Assembly (NCBI RefSeq): GCF_000002075.1
Contig: NW_004797271.1
Coordinates: forward strand, 5,632,746-5,696,745
DNA length: 64,000 nucleotides
From: Aplysia californica
Taxonomy: Eukaryota; Mollusca; Gastropoda; Aplysiida; Aplysiidae
Reading direction: 5' to 3'
A program made the position numbers and the translations under genes. The notes under the pieces are model-generated. The model saw only the letters and a program-made list of their open reading frames with translations, made no database searches and was not told where the DNA came from. Every line of letters begins with the position of its first letter. Position 1 is the first letter of the stretch. Shown piece by piece: positions 39,501 to 51,500 of the stretch.

Positions 39501-42500
39501 CATCAAGAGATGAATCATCACTGTCTTTGTCATCTTCTTCAGCTTTATCACTGTCCATTTCATCCAACAGTCCATTTTTAGCCATTTCGTTTTCTTCATC
39601 AACCTCCTAAAGGGAACAATGAAACAAAATCTAAATAAGCAGCTAAATTTTTATAATAATCAAAACACAAGAAACAGTGTTATATAAGGCACGATACTAT
39701 TGTGATAAAGAAAGTATGTGGTCTTAGAATTAAAATTGGAGTCATGAGGTCTCAAACTCTTAACAGTATCTTTCCTTTTTCTTATATTTGTTTAAAAACT
39801 CAAAACATCACCATGAACACTTCTCGTATCAAATTTTACCAAAGTTTTGAAAGGCAGCTAAATGTTCAGAACAGGAAGAATGCTCAGCATCAAAGCCACC
39901 AACGCGAAGTGAGTTGTAAAAGAAAGCCCCTTGATAACATTCCCTAAAAACATTCACTTTTCACCTCTTAAGAGCACCGTATTTGTCAGCACTCTTCTGC
40001 CACAATCATCTACACAGTAAGAAAAATATTTTTTAATTACGAAAGAAGAAAGCACCAGCATCATACCAGTCCGTCTTGTTGTTCCACTGGTTCCTCCAAA
40101 AAGAAAGTAACTTTAGGCTCATCTTCATCATCCTCCTCCTCTTCCTCATCGATCTCATCATTTTTGGCATCATCCCCATCTGATGACAGATCTTCAAAAT
40201 CCATGTTTTTCTTGGAACACTTGGGACCTGGACAAGATAAAACATTTCTAAAAATCAGAATTCTTTTATCATGGAGACTTCAAACCTTTTCCCATCAAAA
40301 CGTTCTTTGAAATACAACAATAAAAGACACAGGAAAAAGGTCCTTTACAAGCCAGACTGCTACCTCATCTCATCCCTCTCCAATCACATCTCAACTAAAA
40401 GGACACAGGAACAAATTAATCATTTTCAACACCTACAGGACCAGCCTCACACTTGACTTTCAGTTCCCCAGGACCAGAGCTAAGTAAATTGCTCCTCCAT
40501 CAATGATAACTGGTTTCAGATTTGTCTTTCACAATTTTCTTCACAATTTGAAGATTTTCGATCCAAATAATCAATGTCATTGTCTAAGTCAACACTGTCT
40601 CTGCTCATAAAAATTTCATTGAGCACTTCAGGCTTGGTGAAATACCTTTTCTAAACTCATTTTATTGCTTTCCCCATTTAATTGCTATGAATCTGAAGCA
40701 AAATATCTAAATTGAACTAATCACTGGGTTGATGTAACCGAAAATATGTTTGCAGAAACATCGGCCGTCTTTTGTTTGGATCTAGGTCATTTCACTCGCA
40801 TGTATACTCATTCGCTGTCCTGGGGAAGTAGCTGAGCTACCCAAGTATACTCGTACGCGGTCTCATAGGTTTTGAACTTCTCAGCAGAACTCCACCCACC
40901 CAGGAGATAAAATCTCAACAGCATTCAAATTGGAAATGCACATACAGTTGAACGTGCCCTAGCGGTCACCTGACCAATACAATCTCTTGAACAAAAGTTA
41001 CATTTCAACCCCCCACCCCGCGCATTTTAAAAAACATTATGACACTGTCCTAGACTTCTGCCCAACATAACCACTTTTCTCCTCGACAAGAGGGACCCTC
41101 TCGGAAGAGCACCTGTATCTTTTCATCAAGTCTCACACTTGGAAATACTGACTAGCCCCGACATTATTACCATAGGAAAGACGCATTTCATCATCAATCT
41201 AGTGGACAAACATAAACATTAAAAAAAGGAGTAGATTACATCTTGCAACGCAAACTAATCAGCCTCATGAACCAAAAAACCACACTGGAGGCAAACTGAG
41301 AGGATACATCGTGTGGACAGCTCATATGAAAATAGTAGGCAACTCCACGAAACTTAAAATTAATACAAAAATTATTTTTTTTTTAAATTTCTTTTAAATT
41401 TGTCTTATTTAGCTCTTTCACCACTTCAAATGTCAGTTACGCACTGATCAAAATATTACACCAATATGGTAGAATTCTATCACCACACTTTTTCTAAAAA
41501 CATCCGACTAATTTTTTTTCCAGAAACATTATCTTCACTTATAGTTGCTACTAAAGCCTTGACAGTGTACATACGACACAAGGAAGAAAGACTTTTTTAA
41601 AAATACAAGCCAACTTACCCGGTTTATTTCTTTTGGCAGGTGGCTTGGACGTCTTTGATTTGACTTCTGAAACATCCTCTTCTACTTCCTCTGGGGTATC
41701 TTTTACTTTCCTCTTTCTCATGACTGGCATCTTTGACAACTTTTCAATTTCCTTTTCATCTTCATCCTCCTCCTCATCCTCCTTAGCATTTTTGCTGTCA
41801 CCCTTGCTGGCTTTTCCATTACTCTTAGGCTTTGACTTCACAGCAGAAGAAGCTGCTGACTTTGGCTTGTCAGTCCCATTTGCCACTGGCTTCTTACTTA
41901 CTTTCGATACCTTTTTAGTCTCCTTTGCAGGTTTCTGGACCTTCTCCTTAGAGGCTGTCAACTCTTTTTCTGAAAAAAAAAAAAAAAAAAAAAAAACCCC
42001 ATAAAAACTCTAAGTAGAGGAAATAATGAGCACTATAAAACTGAGTATCTAAGAGACACTACACTTTATTTAGAGGGAAATGAATCAGTGTCACAAGAAC
42101 CGACAAAGGGAAAGTGATTTTCACTAATGCAGCATAGATATATCCTATAACATGTCCTAGTACACAACTACAGTACTTCCATGACGATAATGACAAAAGA
42201 ACAGGAAAGATAAAAGTAGATTAGAATGACCTGCCCACCACTACAGGCTTGTCAACTTTTTTAAAAATCCACAACATCAGATTATGTAACAACCAACAAA
42301 TTCACATCTTTGGTGGAGAGTATGTGATAAGGCTCTCAAATTCCCAAATCCGGGACAGTCCCTGGGAATTCTGGACAATTGGCAAGCCCGAAACTAATAA
42401 CCTAAAAAGGACCTGATAATGTATCATATCATGTTATTTTTACAAACACCCCTAGGAGCTGGTGCTCTGTTTGGAAATTGAAAAAACGTAATGACACAAA

Positions 42501-45500
42501 TTTATCAGAGGTGCCAACTGACTACCAAACAAAAACAACCCCCCCCCCCCAATCCCCAAAGTCAAAAATTAATCCTGTACTTTTCGAAATGGCCAAAAAT
42601 GAGCATGTGGGATCCCAAAATTAAAATCTATATTTATAAAATGCCCTATATCTCGGAAACTCAAGAATTATCCAGAATTATCCGTAAAATCGGCACCTCT
42701 GATTTACATACATGCATCTGCTATTTGTGCACTGATGGAAGACACTCTTATTTTGGGCTTTTTTTTATCTAAAAAAATATTTAAACCAACAACAAGTAAA
42801 GCTTCTCACAACATCGATGCAGTATAAAATCAAACCCATGACATTGCAGAGCAACTAAGCTGTAGTTGCGCTCAAAAGTATCACTTTCACCTTTTGGAAC
42901 ATCTGAATTGCACACCATCTCAAAAAAGACTTTGGATCTTATTTCCGAATTTAATGTCTTTAGCACTACCATCTCTCTCCTCCATGTCCACACAACAAGG
43001 GTGTTTTCCACCCCATGTACGTATTCGTTATTCTGTGAGATACTCACTGTTCTTTTTCTTGCGACGTGCCGAAGTGGAAGTGCCAACGTCATTGTCATCA
43101 GAACTCATGAGGACATCAGAGCTAGAAGCTTCATCATCACTAGCAGCAACAGAGTCTTTGGCTTGCTCCTCATCGGCTTTTTCCTTGTCTTTGACTTGGT
43201 TTGAGTCACTCCCATCAGAGACCTTTTCAAAATCACTACGTGCATCATCATTCTCATCATCCTTTTCTTCTCCTTTTGAGCTCTTTTCTGAAGAGTTGCT
43301 TCTTTTTTTTGCCTTTTTAGGCGTCTTCTTGAGTCTTGACTTGTCTTCCCCCGAAGAATCACTATCCCGAAATTTCCTTTTTGATCTTGAATTGGAAGCT
43401 ACCTCATCCTCAGCTTCACCATTGTCACTTCTGTCACTAACAGCCTCTTCCTCCTCTTCTTTTTCACCATCTCCTCCATCCTCTTTCTCCTCAGCTTCCT
43501 CATTGCTCTTCAGCATTTCATCTGCAAGCTCTTTGATCAGATCGAACTTGGCTGCCATGTTTTCCTCATCTTCATTATCACAAGAAGCACCTGCATCATT
43601 TTTGTGGGATGCAACCTCCCCATGTGGACTACTCACACCATTTTCAGACCAACTGTCTTCACACAATAGTTCTGTAGTGTCAGCACCTGAAGGCACACTG
43701 TCTTTTTCAGTTTCAGATGGTTTGCCTGAAGCTTCCAGAACGTCTTTAGATTTAGACTTTTTTGTAGTCATCTTATCTTTCTCTATACCTGTCTCTTCAC
43801 TTTCTTTGTTTTCTTTCAACTTCTTAGACTCAAGCTTATCTTCCTCTCCACTTTCTTTACCCTCTTTAAACTTCTTGGAATCAACCTTATCTTTCTCTCC
43901 ACTTTCTTTACCCTCTTTAGACTTCTTGGAATCAATCTTATCTTTCTCTCCACTTTCTTTACCCTCTTTAGACTTCTTGGAATCAATCTTATCTTTCTCT
44001 CCACTTTCTTTACCCTCTTTAGACTTCCTGGAATCAATCTTATCTTTCTCTCCACTTTCTTTACCCTCTTTAGACTTCCTGGAATCAATCTTATCTTTCT
44101 CTCCACTTTCTTTACCCTCTTTAGACTTCTTGGGATCAATCTTATCTTTCTCTCCACTTTCTTTACCCTCTCTAGACTTCCTAGACTCAATCTTATCTTT
44201 CTCTACACTTTTCTCACTGGAATCCTTACTTTCTTTCTCTTTCCCAGCTGTTCTGGAAAGTGACAGACGTGTGCTCCCTCGTTCATTTGTAATACTTTTG
44301 AGGCTTTCGGATTCAGTACTCCCCTTTTGAAGAGATGACACAGACTTATGTGATGACTGATTTTTTTCCTTTGGCTTTGGTTTACTAGAATCATCATCAG
44401 AGTCATCACTCAGAGAGTCTAAACCAGTTCTGTTTCGTGTCCTTCCCCCTGATTTCTTTGCAGAGTTAGGCAAATCCTCAGAGCTTCTGCTGCTCACCCG
44501 ATCCTGCCTACTGTCGCTGTCTGTTCCATTCATAGAAACAGGTGACACTTTTGAAGAAACATTCTCAGCCCTAGACTTGGAAGAAGTAGAAGAAGTGAAT
44601 GGCAATCTCGAAATCGTTTTTCTTCCAGCAGTGGCCTTCTCCGCACTGTTGCTTTGCTGCTTAGCACTAGCACTGGTCAGAGATTTTTCACCATCTTCTT
44701 GATGTTCACTGGTTGTTGTCGCACTTTCGGACTGCTCCGCAGAATCAGCACCCGTTTTGGTGTTAAAACTGTCCTGAGCTTGCCCTTTACTATCACTAGC
44801 TGTCAGTATAGCTTTTAGGGACTTTACATAGGTATGCAGGCTGCTGTTCAGGGCTTTGGCACAACAGCGTTTCTTCTCTGTCACACTCATACTGCTGCTC
44901 AACGAGAAGTGGAACATAGGAGTCGCATCTTCTTCATCTGCCCGAGGACTGGTGCTGTGGAACTGGGAACGCAGTGCCCTCAGCATCTCTTTGAAAGTGC
45001 TGGTCGCTGTGGACAGCTTGTCCATCACCACATCCACATTCTCAGGAGCAGTCTTCAGGTCACTAGCACACAAAGCTACATCTTGGTCATTATCAGGAGA
45101 GGCTGAACCTCTTTTTGAATCTGCAGCCTCTTTTGAGGACGCAGAGTTTTTTGCTTTAGAATCCTGCTGAACATTCTTCTTTGCTGAGGAGGAAGAGGAA
45201 GAAGTAGAAACTGCACTCTTCGAGAGTTCAGCATCGTTTGACTTTCCCGTTCGTTTCGTACCATTGCTGGAGGGCTGTGCATTTCCACTTGCAGCGGCGG
45301 CAGCAGCCTTAGCCTTGTCACGAGCTTGCAGGGCCTTGAGGGTGTCACGGATGTTTCTGTAAGTCTCTCTGAGACCTTGAAGAGGCGCCTTGTCACACAG
45401 GTAGCACCGCCATTTCGACTGACCATCTGTGTACGCAATAAGACAAAAATTTTTTTACGGTACTTAAAAAAGAAGGTGCAAAAATCTATAAATGAAACAG

Positions 45501-48500
45501 GAACTATAACAGTACACTGAAAAATGAAGGCAACATCCAAGAATGAACTTGAACAACAATGAAAGAAGTCTAGATCTTCAATAACAGTAGCCAACACAAA
45601 AAAACCAGTGCTTGGAAATCCCGGAAAAAGTAGCAGATTGGAGTGGCAGCAAAATCCAAATTATCTCTCTCTCCCTAAAAATCGACATCAGTGAACCCTA
45701 GGAAATCAATGCAGAATGGAAAGTGGTCCTGAGGGACTGCGTGAAGTTATCCTAATAGTACAGTCATTATTCAAACTCTTTAGAAACATGTAAAGTCTAT
45801 CCCATTTATTCTCAACCTGACCAAAGAGATGACGAGTGAATGCATTGAATTTGAGATTCTAGCACACAAGTAAAAAATCAAGAGCTTTTTAGATGGCATT
45901 GAAAAGGCAGCATGAAGGCTCAAATAATTTGAAATGTGGGTGCAATCGAGTCCTATTCCAACATGTACACAGAAAATGAACTCACAAATGCTCTTCAGCA
46001 TCCATGAAAGCAACTGCCAATAATGTGACCACAGAAAACATTTATGCCATGAAAGACTGAAAACTGATTTTCACACTGTTATGAAAAGTGAGCCCTGTTG
46101 TGTTTTATACCTACTGCATGTTTACTTTTTCACATTAAAATAACTTATGATATATCAACTCTTAAGATTTTGGTCCTGGATAAATGTTCACTGATAAGCA
46201 CCTTCCCGCGCACGGTTCCCCCCAGCTGGTCCCGGATCAGTCTGTCGCCCCACGCGGGTTATGACATTTCGTTTCAAGCGGGTCTGCATCTTTACCTTAA
46301 AATGTGTGCGAGTCAGTCTGCTAGTGCCTGTGTGCCCTTCTGAAACTTTCTGCTTTGTTTTGAAACGTGAAGCGTTGGTAGAGATGTTCATCCAATGAAA
46401 TATGAGCATTTTGACCGAGTTAGACACTTGAGGAACTCAAAAGGATATTCAGGAAAAAAGACTTTCATCTTTCAATTCAAACACCTCTTCACGCTTTTCA
46501 AACGAGCTCATTTTTACACAAAACGCCGTTTCAAGATGCAAATAATCATATTTGATGGTTTATCAGAGGGAGAAATTTGAGAGCAACTGAAAGAAAAAAT
46601 ATTCGGAAACTATCCCTTTTTCCCCCTTTCGAACGATAACTGATAAGCGGCTGTTCACAAGTCTAAAACAGGAGTGAAATCTGGAAAAGTTATTCGATTT
46701 AGTGTAACTTCCACTCTCAGAAGAATGTTCAGCAGGGTTCTAAAGCAACCGACGAGGGGAAAAGAGGATCACTCATGCGGTCGTAACACTTATTCATAGA
46801 TCCAATCAATTTGCTAGAAAGATGAAGCGTGTTTTTCATTGTTCTTTCACTATTGACTCCCGCGGCACGCTTGCCTGATCAATGTCTGACCCCACCTCCC
46901 CACGGCGTAAGCTCACAAGCGATGTAAGTGGGTCATTGATCGGTAAGAACGATCCTCCGATTAACCCCGCAGGACCAGAGTTACTTAAACTGAAAAAAGA
47001 ACAAATTAATGAAGTATGTGGATTGTAGTATTTGCTTATTGTCGGCTGGATAAAGGAGCAACAAATTAGTTTTAAGTTTAAGTAAGATTTTTTTGGCACT
47101 CGCAACACAATTAGGTCATAAAAGTGCCGAAGATTAGAGATGTTACAAGCAAGTAACAAACACAAAAAAGAGCGAGGATAGATAAGTACAATAGATGTTT
47201 GATAGAAAAGGAACAAACAACTCCATAGCACCCTCCAACCAGCCACAGCAATAAATTAAAAGGCACCCCACTCCCCAAACAAACAAACAACTCATTCCAT
47301 CCTCTCAGTCTATCCATTCTTAGTTTATCTTTAAAGTGACGAAAGTTATCACATTTCTATCTGCACTTCCCATCTCAGAAAGCAAGTACTTAGGACAGAG
47401 CGCAAGATACACATCAAAGCTGTAACAGTATAGCATTCCGACATCCTCTTTTGACTGAACATAAAACATAATACAGTAGTCTTAGTCCAAGATCCCAGAA
47501 CCCGGGAGCAAGGAAAATATGGGATCTTAGGCGAACGGCATCTTAGCCGACGAACCAAGAGAAGAATCCATGGTAACCTATATTCAGGCTCACAACCGGT
47601 AAAAATATGTTCTCCCTTTACTCTAAAATGAACTGACGTGACCCCCAGGTGGGTTTATATCTTATGGCAAGCAGACAGTGGTCTACCTTGATGACCAATC
47701 ACAACGGAATGAAGCATCCAGAGTCTCAAGATCTACAGTTATCCAGTTGCTCCTCCCCTTTACATGTCTAAAATTAATAACTTTCCATCTCGGACCGAGT
47801 TCCCTGCTTTTGTCGTTATGCACCATTGTGTTGTGACCACACAAATTAAAATTCAGTTAGTCTCGCAAATTCGGGAGACAACTGCTGCAATGGTCAGGGA
47901 AGAGTTCACAGTTCAATGTGATCCCGCCTGAAGAGAACTTATAGGCCCTACCCACCCAGCGTGTGATATAAGTTTAGGAGGAGAGCTCAAATGAGAGTGC
48001 GATGATTGGAGAAAACAAACGCGTTGGCGTGCTCACACCTTGGTGTGACCCCATCTGGGGAAAAGATTTAAACCGCACATGTGATCACATTCACGGGAGT
48101 GGCTGATCTGTGACACAACGGGCAGCTCAATGATCGCAAATTTTCACTCTTAGTTGATGAGCTGAGCCCGCCCGAGTTTTTCCCCCATAAATAATTATCT
48201 GAAATGCGTGATCTTAGCCGAATGCAGACCTTCCGAGAGGGATCTTAGACTTGTGTAGTAAAAATCTGTTTTCTTAAAACAGCGGGACCTAAGGCGAACC
48301 GAGATCATTAGCGGTGGGATCTTAGGCGGAGACTACTGTATTAAAAGACTTGCAGAACTCAAAGTACAAAATGAAAGAAACATTCAGAAGAAAAGCAATA
48401 ACAAAAGACCCAAAACTTTTCGCGTCTCAAAAACTCTCGATCTATCTGAAAAAGGGACATTAAAGTAATATCACACTGCTGCCATGACTCACTGATGTTG

Positions 48501-51500
48501 TTGAACTCAGAGCGATTGAAATTTCTCATGACGCAGGACTTGCAGAATGCACTGGAGCACTCATCACACACCACCAGCCTCCCACCCTCTCCACACCAGC
48601 GACACTGCTCGTCAATGCCATCTTTATCCTTTGCAATGTCTCCACTGGACAGGAACTTATCACAGCGCTGAGAAAAAAAATAATACAACACGCATATATA
48701 TGCAGTCAGCAGCATTTTTAGAATGCAAAACTGTTTGTTTTTGTTTGTTTGAGTAAAGAGAAGAACATTGGCTCTTCAAAAGTAATTTATTGCTGGGAAA
48801 AAATATGACTGACAACAACAACAAAGAAAAAGAAAAGAAATTCGGGTAGTGAGATCCTACCAGAGGCACCCTCCAACCAACCACTGCAAACTAAAGAAAT
48901 AGAAACAAGAAACATACGAAAAATGTTATCCTCAACAAAATCAAGAAGAAAAATTGTTCAACAAAACAGGTAAGTGCAAAGTGAAATATGTAAGCTGAAA
49001 TTAACACAACTTTAAAACTACTCAATTCGAGAACAATGTCAGTATTTCTAAGCTGGAAACACAGTTGTATTATGTCATACTGACATTCACCAAGAACAAT
49101 TGGTCCTGTGTGTAACTTTATTATCAAATCAGGTTGGGACACACTATCGCATAACAATGAACCTTTGATGAAATCACACCAGGTGCCCATTCTGAAAAGC
49201 TGAAATATGAAAACAAAGTACATTTTTTGTTTCTTTCCCCATGCTCCTGAAAAAAAAAGACAAAGAGCGTAGCACATCCATTTGAGAGGGGCGAAGTGAA
49301 AAAATTCTTACCTTGCAAATGACTACTTTTAATGCTGGATGCTTTTGTAAAGCATTACCCTTGTATGGGTTGAGCTGACGACCACATGCAGTGCAGCTTA
49401 CATTGTCCAGGACCGATGTGTCAATACGGACTGGGGCTAAAAGACAAAAAAAAAAGGTATTTAGTTTTAGTATTCTGAAGGACTTTCACAACACTTGCAA
49501 CACTGGTAGGTCATATAAGCGCCAAAGACTGGAGGTGTTACTAGAGAGTAACATACAACGAAAAGGTGGAGGAGAGACAAGAATGACAGGTGTTTGGATT
49601 TTTTTTTTTTAAAGGAGCATACCACACGAGAACAACCACCCACCACTGGTCTGATGACACAGGAAGCACATAAAACGACACTGTGACAGTTATTTAAAAG
49701 TTAAACAGTAGAATAAACCTAGCTATTCTAATAACAGTGGAGAGAAGTAAACAATGAGCTACCAGCTCAAATGTAAATATTTTCACACCTCCTAAATTCA
49801 TCTGAGTGAGAGAAGCACACTAACAAGGGTACCAACTGATACCACTTTGTTAAAAACTGAAATTGCTTGAGTGAAAGAGGCTTTTCACAAAATAACTGTC
49901 TCTTTGGTTTTTAAAAACTGAAATCATCAGCGTGAAAGAAGCTCAGCGACAGTTTCTATCACTGGTTTATTTTGTAGGTTTTTAAAAAAACTGAATCATC
50001 CAAGCGAGAGAAGCATATCAACAACTGTCACTAATATCATCGTTGTATTTTTTATTCAACGGAGATGATCCGAGTGAAATTAACATCAACAAGTTGGATG
50101 TAATTCTCACAAGATGCAGGACAAAGAGAGAAAGTTAGTTTTAGTAAAGGTTTTACGGCGCTCGCAACAGCATAGGTCATATGAGCGCGAGAAGATAAGA
50201 GGTGTTCAAGAGAGTAACAAACATAAAAAGAAAGGGAGATAAGGATGATAGATGTTTGATAGGAAAGAAGCAAACCACACCAGAGCTCCCGCCAACCACC
50301 CACAAAAGAGGGAAACAGCATAGGAGCAGGTAACAATGCAAGATAGACTAGCAGTCCCTTAAAAAAAACCAACCCACTGTTACAAGAGGAAGACAGTTAA
50401 GCTGATCAAATGATCAAACTTGATAAAGAACTTGGAGAACATGGGGGCGCGAGTGGGCCATGAATTAATGATTTTCTTCTTTCTGTCACCTCATAACCTG
50501 GTATCAGCACCAATTTCACAAAATGAACTTTATATCGCTAAAACTTCTCTGCTGCTACCACAAACTTCACTGATTTCTTAAGTTGGGATCCATCTTAATG
50601 CTCACCTAGATTTCCAAAAAGAGCGGGCCATGTTTTAAATTGACCTAGATGACATATTTTATATAAATATGCAAGTGCTACACATTGAATTGTAAAGGAA
50701 TTAAGGTTGTGGTAAAAAGACAAACTGAAGCAAATTCATACATGTGGTGTGAACATTAAAATAAAAAAATATATGCACATACAAAGGCATACAAAATATT
50801 CAGATATAGTCCACCTACCATTAAAGAAGTGAAATTTTATATACAAACAGTGAAGTCCACTAAAACCGTACACGGTTAATAAAAGAAACAGTGGCAAACC
50901 AAAAGAAAATACAATCCCCTCTTTTTTTCTTCATAATTAGAGCAATCTCTCTAAACCGAAATCATGTATAAATTGAAGAAAATCCAGCCATCCTGCAGGT
51001 ATCAGTTTTAATGGACCCCACAGTAGATATATCTATACAGGCTAACACAAGCATGATTCAAAAACATATAGTCCAGTCCAGTTGATGCTGGTTGCTCAAT
51101 GTCGACAGTATTACCGAGTTAAAACGGAAGCAAAACTGACCTCTCCTTCAACAAATAGGTTTCAATTTTTACAAATAAGCACACCTGTTATCAACACTTA
51201 CCCTCTTTCTTTTTCTTCACTGGAGCATCTTCCCCAGACTCTGGTTCCACCGCTACGTTGCCTGAATAAAAATGTAAAAGTAACAATCATTTTTTTCAAA
51301 CTGATAAAATAGAGGTTGACAGCACAGCCAGTTTCATCCCTTTTGCTATAATAGACATCCAGAGCCTCTTTGCTGTCTCCATTGAAGAGTACATAAAACT
51401 AAGCAGGGATATCTTGAACACACCAGGGCTTGACAAATGTTTAACACATCCTATACTTGAGTAAACTGAGATAGTGAAAAATTAGAGATAGATAAGAAAA

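Noticed and set aside
43816-44190. 124-codon frame of repeated [17 protein letters not shown] units
   Set aside because: A shifted frame of the same minisatellite on the minus strand; the ATRX frame explains the repeats.
42894-44330. 478-codon open frame on the plus strand, Ser/Leu/Phe-rich
   Set aside because: It is the exact antisense of ATRX exon 7. Low-complexity Lys/Glu/Ser codons and the 51-bp repeats keep the antisense frame free of stops; composition is not that of a real protein.
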